A program made the translations under genes and the position numbers. The notes beneath the pieces are model-generated. The model did not search any database and was not told the origin of the DNA. It worked only from the letters and a program-made list of their open reading frames with translations. 64,000 nucleotides of DNA, taken from positions 11,408,001 to 11,472,000 of the forward strand of contig OX579635.1 of NCBI GenBank assembly GCA_951230915.1, given 5' to 3'. Position 1 is the stretch's first letter. Each line of letters opens with the position of its first letter. This DNA comes from Antitrichia curtipendula. Lineage: Eukaryota > Streptophyta > Bryopsida > Hypnales > Leucodontaceae. This document shows, in pieces, positions 32,875 to 45,039 of this stretch.

Positions 32875-35800
32875 ATGAACCGAACTAGCCGCTTTGGGTG
32901 TCTGGGTAGGAGAAAGGTTTCTGATGCACATGAGCTGGGTGAAAGCATGGTATTTAGAAGGAAATTTCTCTTGAAGGAGAACTCTGAAGCATACCCCCGG
33001 GTATCACCAAGCTCCACCGTGCTGACTTTTGACAAAGACGGATTTGACATTTACGGCACAGCTCATGGAAATGAAATCGACGAGGACGAGTTCCGACATG
33101 GTCAAGGTACGGGACAACTTCCTGAAAGCTATCTTGAGGATGTCATTCAGTTGCATAGCCACATTATTACGAATGATGACTAATCTTGGAATAGAAATTG
33201 CGGCAGAATCTGGATCAGTTGTGCAATATGAGCAACAGAAGAGCAGTGAAGATGTTGGAGGTCGCTGTGCATTTGCAGGAAATGATGGAAACCTGCATGA
33301 GCGTGGGGAAGAGGTTCTGATGAAGACTATGGGTTGGATACCATTCCCGGTGGAGTATCCCAATGAGGAAAATGACACCACCCTTTCTTTACGATGGATA
33401 CTTGACGAACTACCTAGTGCGTCTGATTTACCTCATTTGGAAAGTTTGATGGAAATCTCACCTTCAAAGTTCTGGAGTCCGATTTCTGAATCAAGAAAAC
33501 GACCACCTGTTCAGTTTGGATATCTCAATTCGTCGGCGTCTCCGCAATCGTCGCACTCGATTCAATATTTTCTTAACGATTCTCCTGCCTCGTCCCCGGA
33601 AATGAAAAGAACAATCCTCGGTGGCGCCTCTGGTTTAAGGATCGCATCCAAGGAGTCGAATCGCCGATGCTCACGAGAATGTCCAAATATCCATGGTACG
33701 ACGCAGAGAACCCTTACGCCAAGACCCGTAAGTGGAGAATCGATGGAGACAGGCATGAAGTCGCCCTCCTCGGGTTCTGACAGAACCTCTTCCCCAAGCT
33801 CATGTAGGTTTGCATCACCTCTCCATCAAGACCATACTCATCACCGAGAAACAGGGTCCCCATCTGATACAGCTGCTCGTAGATTGCAGCATTCTCACTT
33901 TGGAAAAAATTTGGTCATGGACTTCCTGGAAGTAGGGAGAACCCAGGAAAATATTGAAGCTAAACGAATAACAACTGGCATACCGCGCAAGGATACAACA
34001 GTGCAGTCAAGTGGAACATTATGGACTCAAAATGAGAATACATCGGACCAAATGCGACTGCAATGTTTAACAGGGCACTCTAGCAAAGAAAGAGAAAGCG
34101 CTTTACCCTCATTAGAGTTTCAGATCGTACGCGGGGTGGATGGAAGCTGGTTGACTAAAAGGGCTTACGAGTGTCATCAAAACTGCACAAGGGAAAAAAA
34201 TGATCCCTTGGTGCCACTCTCAGATATTTCGAACCATCCGAATTTGGCTACAACTCTGAGAAATTCGCTGCATGAGAAGATTGAATCTCAGCTGCTTTAT
34301 CGTAAGCCGCTTCCTGAGTCTGTGAGAGATGAGCGTCTAGTAACCTTCCAGTGTCCAGAGCCGACTCCTGAGGATTTTGCTTTCTCAACTCGGGCGGTCC
34401 CTCGTGTTTCGCGCAAGCGGAGTAGTCGAATCACAACAACGAAGCTTACAAGGCTGGATGTGCTGAACTTGTTTGGGACAGGAAAGGTAGCTCAGCCTGT
34501 CAAAACTACTCCCGACAAAGACTTCTACCCGTGCAAAAGAAGAAAGACTACTCGCAAAAGGACAAAGGTGTCGACGTCTCAAAGAGATGTCCAAGTGCAG
34601 TCTACTACAGCAGGCGACTGTGAGATTGATCTGAAGGAAATGGGAATACAAGGAGGCACAAGAATCCAAAAGCTACCTACGCTAACCAGGATAATCAAAC
34701 CATTGAGGCTTCTTATATCTAGCCCCGCCAAAGGCTACACTTGTGATCCTAGAAAATTGTCGCTTAGAAGCACAGTGAGGAAGAGACTGCCATCCGATCT
34801 CCGAAACGTGAACGCAACGCATTCTGCCAAGAGTTCCCCTTTCAAGCGTTCCAATGATGAAATTGAAGTCGTTGCAATGAAGAACTCAGGATCAAGTGGG
34901 AGTGCGATACGCAGACAGAAAGTCAAGGACGACTGTTTGCGGACATTGCCAGCCGGTTCAGAAATGTCCATCGGTACACTCCGGAGCTCGAAGTACAGGG
35001 GTGTGACAAGGTTAATCCACCTCAGAGTTCCTTATTGCATGGTTCCTTTCTTGGTTACCAGAGTAGCCACAGCACCTTTCGTTTCTTGCTATGACTTTGG
35101 CCAACAGCTTATTGCATTGATTTCGTTAGTATTGCATTCTCAGCTTATTCGCATACATAGCATGTTTGTAGAATACAGTAGCATGAAAAATGGCTTATTA
35201 AGGAATTGTGAATATTGCTCGATCGACGACAAGTTCTTCAGCAGATCGGCATGTTTGCTGAGGGGTTCATGGACCTGTATTTCTGATAATTTAATTTGTT
35301 TCGAAGATGCAGACATCGGCATACAGGGCGATATGAGGCACATTTGTGGGATAATACCAAAGTGAAACTGGGTCTAGCGAAAAGGGGGCGACAAGGTTAG
35401 TGCTATTCGCCGCAGAGTCCATGATTTGCATATATTTATTCATCATGGAAGATGCGCAGGAATGTTCTATAGGGTCCATAATAGCCGTTTAATCAATACC
35501 TATGTGAAGACTATTTCTAACATGCATCTGTTTCCTTATCTTATTTGTGGCTGGGGACTTGGGATTCTACCTGATACGACACGCTGATGATACAGTTTAT
35601 CTTGGTAAGCTACGACGCGAGGTAGAAAATGTTTCGAGAACTGAAGACCGATGCTAGAACTCAATAGGGCTGAGAATGCAATTGTGCAGAAATTTTTAGC
35701 ATCTCTGGAATAGCCTGGGTTCGTGGGGGATTCGATAGAACCCTTCTAAACGAACCTTATCTTAGATGTGAACTGATGGTCTTCCGGAATGATGTCAAAA

Positions 35801-37475
35801 GGCTTGTCAAGTGTCATGTCAAGTGAAGTCAGTCAGTGATCCTTGCTGAAAGTTAGAGTCAGATTCAGCGTCGGGATTTGAACCTTAAAGTTTGTTGGCA
35901 CCTGTGTGATGCTCGGGATGAGCATATTGAAGGTTTCCACACTGGATGTCCGTGTTGGAAGCACGAAGGACGCCATATGCAGAATACTGCAGCCATTGAA
36001 ATTGGTGCATTGTAATCTGTGAGGTCGTTACCTTTTCTTGACTACTCAGAATGCCGTAGTGATTAATTGTGACATTATAAGTGATTACCTTCACTGGTTC
36101 TTGCAGGAGCTTACCCGAATGAAGACGAAGCTGCTCAAGCTCACGACTTAGCGGCTCTCAAGTATTGGGGCCCTAATGTGTATACCAACTTTCCGGTATG
36201 TGTAATCACTGCAGTTCTCCTCCTCCTGACGAACATGTTTCAAAGTGCTGATTATATTGAGATTGCTGCTGGCCAGATTTGCACTTCGCCTAGGTACTAT
36301 TCCGATCGCGTTGGAAGGATCACTAGAACTAACACGCTATACTTCTCTATATCCATGGACGGCCGGCTTAGTCATCTCCTAATTCCATCACTCAGTAGCA
36401 AATCATGGTTTCGGTGAACTTGTAATCCGAAACGGCTTCTTCGGTTTGAGTATCTTCTGGAAGTAGTCTTCTATTAATAACTGAAATTCCACTTTTTATG
36501 GCCCATGAACCTCAGTTTAGTCTGTACGAGGAGGAGTTGAATACGATGAGAAACCTAACAAAAGAAGAATGTATTGTCCTTCTGCGAAGGTGAGGTCTTC
36601 GTAACGCTGAATTACGTACTTCCGATTACATTTCAGATCTCTACTTTGCTTTACAATCTGAAAGAAAAGAGGGATCATTCGGAGTCTGTAATCACAGATA
36701 CCTAAGCCTAACAGTCTCACTTTCTTACGTGTCAGGAGGAGTCCCGGATTCACGAGGGGGGTATCAAAATATCGCGGAGTGACAAGGTACATCTAAAGGA
36801 TGCGAATCTGTATATTGCAGATCTGCTACTTCAAGTAGTGATTCGAGGAGAAATACGTCTAATGTTCGATTTTAGTGTGCTCCCTCTTTTATTCTTGAAA
36901 ACGAAGATATGCTTCTGGTATGTGGTCATCTGATGCATGGTTTGCTTCCAGTTGGTTTAAACCACACTCTTGATAGAAAGGTATTTGAGGACTGTGCATG
37001 TCTATGCAGGCATCACCAAGAGGGGCGGTGGGAGGCCCGAATCGGGCGACACTCAGGCGCCAAATATCACTACCTGGGCACTTATGGTACCCACTTCTTA
37101 CCTTCTCGGACCTCTGCGTTGGATCTGATTCGATGTAGTGTTCATTCCAGATTTCGATCGTTCGAAGGATCACTGATCAGAGCACATCCAGTATGAAACG
37201 CACATTGATTACGAAGGATCCAGAAACCAATTAGAAGACGACGATGACTACAGAAATGGGTAGAAAGGAAGGTGGCCCGTCATTGACCTGATCCATACTC
37301 GCTTGGCTTGTGTGCAGACACACAAGAAGAAGCAGCTGCGGCCTACGATAGAGCTGCAGTGTGTAACCGCGGCGTGAATGCTATAACAAATTTCGATATA
37401 TCAAACTACATCAAAACTAAATCCGAGGCACACAGAACCGTCTCTCCTTCATCGTCTACTTCTAAGGAATCATAG
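32875..37475 (+). CDS. AP2/ERF transcription factor with two AP2 domains, WRINKLED1/ADAP-like (nine exons, about 858 aa)
   Basis: Exons: 32875-33106, 33207-35010, 35313-35395, 35596-35604, 36107-36195, 36516-36589, 36736-36786, 37010-37086, 37318-37475; all introns are GT-AG and every phase fits. Repeat 1 (about residues 671-738) reads [22 protein letters not shown], then a 9-nt exon completing VYLGAY, then [13 protein letters not shown]. The linker has [15 protein letters not shown] and RRSPGFTRG. Repeat 2 (about 772-838) reads [40 protein letters not shown] and ITNFDISNY. These proteins bind AW-box-like or AP2 sites in the nucleus; WRI1 members control fatty-acid synthesis genes. The N-terminal 670 residues are Ser-rich and unrecognised, with a basic [11 protein letters not shown] cluster near the middle that could be a nuclear signal; this is long for the family. 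The start is the first good ATG of exon 1; ATG 32797 or upstream exons are possible. WRI-like placement rests on the [12 protein letters not shown] and [13 protein letters not shown] signatures. Confidence 0.88.
35596..35604 (+). other. 9-nt microexon of the AP2 gene
   Basis: TTTATCTTG is flanked by TACAG and GTAAGC. With one base from the exon before and two from the exon after it encodes V-Y-L-G of AP2 repeat 1. WRI1 and related AP2 genes have a 9-nt exon at this same place, so this supports both the gene model and the family assignment. Confidence 0.85.
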
Positions 37476-37843
37476 TACCTTGCATATCTGGAAACATTGG
37501 CCATTTCGATTTTGAAGTCTTGCAGGCAATGTTACGTCTCTTTTTAAAAGGTAAGGGCCACGGCAGAATCGTTAAAATTTATGCCACATACAATATGAAG
37601 CGCGTTCTTTCTGAAGAACTTACCCAAATTTCTACTCTCCGTGGTGAACTGTCAACTCTATGGCCTGTACTCTTGAGGAAGAGTGAGGAGGTAGAATCTC
37701 TTGAATGCAGTCGGCTACGCCACTGACAAGAAAATTGGTCCCTGATTCTTTCTATCCCTATACTCTTTTGCTGAAGTGACAATACTCCTAACAATTTTGA
37801 TTTAATCGAAGTAAATAATTACTTCACTGTGCAAATGTACTGT

Positions 37844-38455
37844 AAGGTAGGAGGCTCTTAAATCGTGCACCTAAGCAGAAAGAGAGCTCTGTACAGAAGT
37901 GTGTGCATCTGTTGATGTTGTGAAAATTTCAGGACATGCACAAGTAAGAGAGGATTCGAATGACAATTTTTCAAGAATTTTTTGAGTGCAACTGAATTAA
38001 ATAGGGAATTTCAAACAGACATGGCTGTAGGGTGCTATTTGAGTTCCTAGGCTGCAGTTATGACAACTGCAAGCATGCCTTTGCTCATGACAACTGCATC
38101 CAAAAAATAATGCAATGTATGTCTTGATTGGTTCTTTGACGTCCTAAAAGCAAGCACTTATTATTCTAAAAACATCCAATGACTCGTCATAAAAGGCATA
38201 CCCTCTGGAAAGCCTTAGAAACCCTATGTCTTAGTCTGTAGTTTTTTATGTTCATTCTAATATGAACTAGGAGAATACCAAATTCCGCTTAAAACAGTAC
38301 CAATGCTAAGGTCTTAATTGTTTCAAAATCATGCATGTTGATTGTCATTTTTTGAATATTAAAAGCATCTGCTAGTTTCTGAACTGTCATGATTGATTTT
38401 AACCCCCTATATGGTCGATTGTAAATGACCATCAAAAATTCGAGCCTCCTACCTT
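37844..38455. mobile_element. MITE, family B related (612 bp)
   Basis: The ends are AAGGTAGGAGGCTC and its exact complement (14 bp). ACTGT flanks both sides (37839-37843, 38456-38460). The terminal motif is that of the family B MITEs; the interior differs. It lies about 370 bp beyond the AP2 stop codon. Confidence 0.7.
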
Positions 38456-41400
38456 ACTGTGGGTTGTAAATCTTCAAATTACAAGGATTCTGTTTTCAGA
38501 CATAGATATTTGCAGTAGAAACACCTGCTCATTTTTTGGCCAATGAAGTTAGGTTTGGGGGTACATCAAGCTCTTTGAAAACTGAATGTATGTATATGTG
38601 TATATATATAAGTTTTATATTAGTTTTTCTTATGATGGTATAAATCTAGAAGAGAAATGATATTCCTAAAAATTAGCCATAAATTTCTAAACATGAGCTG
38701 AAAATCGTATTTCATTTACCCCAAAATTGTAAAGCATATATATGATTTAGGTCTATTTATAAGTAGTAAAATATATTTGCAAAATGCATACAAATCTTAC
38801 AAGGTATTGAATAGCGATTTTGTAGACCTCGATTGTAAATCTTTAATTATTGGAGGTATGATACACAAGCTTTAGTTTAAAACATGCTTTATACAAAGAG
38901 CACATTCAAACATAAAATAATAAAAGTATTTCTTTCAATAACTCAAAACAACTTCTTTGTAATAAGTAGCACCTACAATTTTGAATGTAGTTCAAAAAAT
39001 TCAAAGTATAAATGGGACGTGAAGAAGGTTTGAAGGCATTGCAATCTTCTGAAGATAACAACAATAATTGTTTTTTGCATGTTTAATATAGAAACATGAA
39101 ACTATATTGAAATTACATTAAAACTTATTGAAGTTGTATAACTATCACATGTATTATATGTCAATAACTTTTTAAGAATTGCATTCAAAAAACCATGCAT
39201 TTTCTTTTTTCTGGTAACAAATTTGGTGCAAAATTTTTATAAGCATTATATGCAATAATTGTATTATTCCAACGTAATTATTTTTATGAAACTAACACAA
39301 AGCTTTCTATCAATGTGAAATTTTGTAAACAAAATACAAATGGTTCAATAACTATAATAAGTTTGATATGAAATAGATAATTAGCTTGAAAGGATTTTAT
39401 TTCTTACACAATTGCAAATTTGGAAACAAATTATAAAAAAAAGATCCTTTATTGCATAGGATAAATTGTCAAAATCAATCCATTTAATTTTTTTAAAATA
39501 GAATGACGTCTCCACATCATTTATATTGAATTTATATACTATTCTATATCAGATAAACAATTTTTTTATAATATTGTAATAATGACTATGGCTTCTTCAT
39601 TCCATTCAAAATTATAATTTTCATAATACTGATTTATTCTACTAGTGAGGACACAACATAACATTAATGTCGATGCAAAACTAATTAATTAATTAAATAA
39701 AACTAGTGCAATACAATAATATTTAAGCCTATACTAATTTAAAATAGTTTGAGTTTGGCAAAATTAGTGTTCTATGCATAAATATGGTAAATCTAAATAA
39801 GTTCAATAAAATTATTAAAATTATGCAATTTTTTTCTAAATAGAATGACATCACTAGATTTTGATGATTGGTTGATCTTTAATCCATGAGTTTCTATTGA
39901 TATAAATAGATTCATCAACCCAATCAATATTACAAATTAAGTTATATTGATTTATTTTATTAGTGATAACTCCAAATTAGTGTCATTGAAAATAATGTTT
40001 TTGAAGTCTTATCTTTAATATTCATAGTAAGAGAACAAGGTTACAAATAAAAAGTATTGCAAATCCAATTTTGGCACATACATATGAATAATATGTCTCA
40101 TAAGCATACTTTGTAAATCAAGCACATAAATAATGTGATGACAAAAATAAATGACTTTTTTTACAACAATAAAAAAAATGGATTTTAATAGTTCAAATCA
40201 TACATCAAATCTTTCTTACTTTGATCGCTATTCTTGGACAAGAATATTTCTATCATTGGACTTAAACAAATGCAATTTTGAAATGGAGTTAGATGGCTCC
40301 ATGTGAACATATTTTGAGATGAAATTAGACATCTTTAAGAAAAATGGTCATTGAAAGATAGATGAGTTAAATAGATTCAAGTATTGAGTTCCAAGAATAA
40401 AGAAAGGTTTTAAGATAATCTACTACCAAAAATGTATTCAAATAACCTTCTCAAGTTATAAGTGGCTTGAATTAGACAACCTTCAATCGACATTCTTTTT
40501 TAAAACCCTGCCATCAAAAAAGGTTTTGAAGAACTTTCTATCTTCATTCTATACTACCATCTATGCTATAAAATGAGCTCAAAGATGAGAGAGACCCCTT
40601 AGGAAATTGTCTTTGGGTTGAATAGTTAACTCCATTACTTAAGCTTGATAGTTGAAGCCTTATTATTTTGTTTAAGGCAATTACTGTTTATTAGAATATA
40701 TTTTTACATTTCAATGTGGATTGTGTTGTGGATTGTAAGAGGTTTCTAATAGCTTATTTCAAATGTTCAACGTAATTTCAAAAGTTCTCAATTTATTTTT
40801 GAAATTTTATGACTTTTAAAAGATATGTGATTACATTTCCGCAAGTTAAAATATAATAATTTTCAAACCTTGGATACATTTCCAACAAAGGAAAATATCT
40901 TACTCTTTGTTAGAAATATAATAATCCCACTACAATCAAGACTTTAAAATTGCTTATGTACTTGTCCATTGATTCATCTCACCTATGTAATTCCATCATT
41001 TCTATGGTAATAATGAAAGAAGGCACCTTATATACAATATTTAGACTATATAAATTCAAATTTGAATTCATTGAACCACAATTCTTTTTAAACAATTCAC
41101 ATGAAGATCATCACATGATCATCAATTATTTTTTAAGGGGTGGTACTATTCATTAACTTTTGTAGGTGAAATAAGATTCCAGCTTACCATACACTTCATC
41201 AATCTTGACAATATCAATCTTCCATTGTTCATTCATCATTTTTAAGGGCCCCGTCTAAGAAAGGTGACGCTCCCAATGTTGGGAACGCCGTAGGGAACGT
41301 TGTGAGACATTTTCAAACATCCTCTCTGAATTTTGTCCATAACTTTTGATTGGAGACTCTAAATTGCAAATGGTTTTTTGTAGATGAAAGTTAGCTTCAT

Positions 41401-41544
41401 TTGACAACTTTTCTTTAGTTTAAAGTTTTTTGAGAAATGTTATTGTACTATGTCAAAACAGACTCTAAATTTTTCTGACTTAACAAACCAAATGGAAAAA
41501 AATAATAAAAACTAAATAAATAAAAACTTTAACCACACATGTAC
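38456..41544. other. very AT-rich intergenic DNA, no gene seen
   Basis: No supported frames on either strand; long A/T runs throughout and a short TATG/TATA run near 38587-38612. Nothing else was identified. Confidence 0.55.
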
Positions 41545-41550
41545 ATGTAA

Positions 41551-41720
41551 GTCATGGTGCAATGGGCAAGGGCCTTCCCCCACTAAGCAAGGGGTGCAAG
41601 GTTTGAATCCCTTAGGCACCCCTTGGTTTGGGGGTGGCCTAGGTGGCTTGTCCATGTAGCACTTTTTATTCTAAGTTTTGATGTGGCACTTGCCACGTGG
41701 CATGGGCCAATTGGACGGTG
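41551..41720 (+). mobile_element. tRNA-derived SINE
   Basis: An internal RNA polymerase III promoter is visible: A box TGGTGCAATGG at 41555 and B box GGTTTGAATCC at 41600-41610, about 34 nt apart. The head resembles a tRNA but no acceptor stem pairs, so it is not a tRNA gene. A tRNA-unrelated body follows (with CCACGTGG) and T-rich sequence after about 41720. The ends are approximate because no target duplication was found. Confidence 0.65.
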
Positions 41721-43860
41721 TTATAAATCTATTTCTTAAATCTTTTTTGTACTTGTTCAAATTAACAAGCAAATTAACACTTTTTTGTTTCATAGTGTCC
41801 AAGTCAACACATCCAAATCAACATAAAATACAAAAATAAAATCAACACTTTCTTGTCCATTTCCTGTTGATTTTGACACAAACTTTCTACTAGTGGATCA
41901 CTTCCATTTGTGCTGGCAGTTAGGTGTAGCAGTTGAGATACTTTGGTTTGAAAATTGTCTTATGTGATTCCTCAACCAATTCCAATTTAATTTAATTGAA
42001 ATTATTTCCCATGCATCTAGAGAAATAATTTATTTCTAGTACGGGGAAGACCATTGATTAGTTATACAATTATATAGTTACATGGATACCCTATAGTTTG
42101 TGATGGATGCTAAACTTGTTGGACAAAGTGGGCCATGCAAGGTGAGTTTTGTGTTCAACATAGTAATTATAAAAGAAAAGCCTCATATTTTGTGTCGTGC
42201 TAAATGTATGTTTTTCACCTATCCTAGCTAATTTAGGGCCTCTGATTGCAAATATGTATTCAAAATTTCCAATAGTCACTATGGCTTGTTGCTCTATGAC
42301 ACCATGACAGGCATTTATTACAAGGTAGCTTGTGTAATTTATTGCATGCAATCCAAACTTGACAATGTTGTGAAAGTACTTTGTAGGGCTCCTATTGCTC
42401 GTTCATGCAAACTACATGCTTTGATGCTATCTCAGTACCATGAGTCACTGCAATTTTGATATGAGTCTTCAAGTGTGGGTGAGGCTTTTGAGTGAAACAT
42501 CACATGTATACTCTTAGTAGAGATTGATGTAAAATCTTAAAACTTGGGAGATATAGAACCCCTACAATAGTCAAATATGTTCCCATGGTCTAAAGAAAAT
42601 CAATTGAATCAAGTTTTGCTCCAAAAACAACCAAAAACACGATACAATATATAAGGTAATGTTCACCACAACAATCTTAATGATTTACAAATGAACCTCA
42701 AATACACTAGATCTTGGAGAAAAAATCACACTAGAAATTCATTTTAAAAAACTGTAAAGTAGATTTTGAGAAGAGATAAATTGATTGGGGTTATGCATGT
42801 TAGGCCATTCAACTGCATATTTTTTTTGTGATAAGTTTTTTATATTTGACATGCAAAAAGAGAGCTAAAAGATTCTCACAGTTTTAACTTCTTCATGATC
42901 AAACATTATAATCTTTCAATCCTTAAATGATATTGTTGTGTTTTCTTTTCCTATGTGATCTCTAACATGTCTAGTCTTAATTTGATTGTTTGTTTTGATT
43001 GTTGCTTTTTTGATAGCAAAGATTAATTCACTTTATTTTTATTGAACCAAAGATCTCTAAATTTACGATGATGATTCTATATGTCTTTATGATATAGCTA
43101 CTGCCTTGTAAGTTATCTTTTTTTCGTCCATTGGAAGAAGCTTTCATGTTATTTTCAAGTCATATTTTTCTTCATACACTGATACCATTGCAGTTGTGCA
43201 TTCTAGTCTTTTGTTGATCTCTTGACAAGATTGCTAGTAGAATTTAGAGATTGTGTTTGCTTATGCCTATTGCCTAAGCAAGTCGTTGAAAACAATTTAC
43301 AATAAGAAGTATGGACCAAATTTGTTTCACACATTACACTAGTTTGATAATTTATTCCTCACAAAAGGAAGGGGATGGTAAAGTCATTGTTATCCATCTT
43401 AGTGTTGTTAGAGGATGGCAATCTTGTGATAGTAATTGTCTGTAAAGGTGAATGTCTATTGAGCTGACGTTGTCAATTGGGAATTTTGTAAAGTCTAATT
43501 GATGATTGTCTAAATGGGGGAATGGGAGAGAACTAATTTTGGCAAGTAGCACACAACTCTCTTATTAAAATTACTTTTTGTTGTCAAAGAGATTTGCACT
43601 GGATGTGAATGTAAGAAGGACTCATCAAATGTAAGTACTAAATAAGTAACCAAATCGTTCAAATTATGCAATTATACACCTTCTCTGTTCTATAGGGTTC
43701 AATGATTTTGTAGGTGATTTTGTAGGGCCCACACATCTTGTTTTTCCTCCAAGGATAAAAATATATATCCTCAGTGTGAATGTTCCTCTATAAACATTCA
43801 AAACAAACTAAGAATATCTTAAGTGAATTTTGGGATCTACTTATAAAATATTAGTATTTT
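41721..43860. other. AT-rich intergenic DNA, no gene seen
   Basis: Frames such as 42091-42351 and 43352-43552 on the minus strand show no recognised domains. Nothing else was identified. Confidence 0.5.
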
Positions 43861-45039
43861 TTTTCTCTATTATTTTCCGCCCTGCAGCTAAGGTTTAGAG
43901 TTTGACTGCACGGTCGTAGGCTCTGTCTCGGTCTCCGCGGCTCCCATCCTCGCGGGGACAGTCTGTGCTCATTATACCGTTGCCGTGAACAGAAAACCTT
44001 TTTTATGCGCGCGATGTGGACTGCTGGAGTTGGCTTGGCCAGTCAGCCTTTCATAATAAGTTGCACGGAATTGCCGTAACATAATTTGCTGCCTGATTGC
44101 TTTTGTCTTTTCTGTCACTCTGTGCCATCGAATTTTCCAACTTGTGCCAAAAAGAAAAAATTGTACGAAAGGCAACAAAAGCTCCGTCGTTGATGTGCGG
44201 CATGCCGGCGGTCCATGGAAATGGTTCGAGAACGCCTAGCTAATAATGGAGATGCCAGACTAGTTGGTGGTTTGATCAGTGAGACGAACGTCCATTATGT
44301 GACTCGATCTGGCATTGAGCAATCCGCACGAAGCTCTACCCGATCGAAGTGAAGCAGCTTAGGCAGAAGGAGCGAGCGAGAGAGCGATTATATTAGGAAG
44401 TGGGACATTTGTTTTCAATTAGAGTACCTGTTACTCTGGTGCCGAACTAAGACTGCTGTAGCTCTTCTTCTCTAAAATTGCTTCAAGAAGTGATGAGGGA
44501 ACCGGAAGCGACTCGATGGTGTGTTCTTGATTTTTGTCTTTGTTCACCTGCTTTGTATTAGCGTTAGAGTGTTTGTGATGGACTCAGCATTGTAGAGAAG
44601 GTCGAAGATGTATGCAAAGGTGAGGTGCTTGTGTTGGTGTGACGATTAAGACCTTGGAATTAGAAGAGTGCGCGCGTGCAGGTTGATCATTTGCTTTAGT
44701 TTTCAGAACAAGTGGATTACTGACTCGAATTCTTGATTCTTCTTTGATCCTGCTTTAGTTTTGTTCGATGTGACTTTCCTTTGCAATTGAGGACGCAGAG
44801 TATGGATGTGTAACGTTGTGCGCGACGCGAGACCTTTCAACAGAGGTCGAAATTTGTGTTTTCTGATTTATCTTCTTGTGATATATGTGAGTTTCAGCAA
44901 TGAAGGTAAATTTTGTTTTCTGATGTGTCATTTTGTTACATGTGTGAGCTAGGTGGTTGAGGCTCCAGCGACCTTCTTGCACACGTTTCCTTGAGAGGAG
45001 AACATTGCCCTACTTTGCATACAATTGCTTGGCGATCAA
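43861..45039 (+). promoter_or_regulatory. promoter and leader region of the PLC-X gene
   Basis: Base composition changes from AT-rich to balanced near 43880, with GC-rich stretches at 43900-44000. The region leads into the PLC-X start codon without a supported frame. No definite TATA box or leader intron could be fixed. Confidence 0.4.

Noticed and set aside
33029..33206. continuous frame extending the AP2 exon upstream of 33207
   Set aside because: It overlaps a 100-bp GT-AG intron with a good branch region (GACTAAT); the upstream exon in another frame joins with the correct phase.
41551..41622. possible tRNA gene
   Set aside because: A and B boxes are present but no acceptor or anticodon stem pairs, so a SINE head is the better reading.
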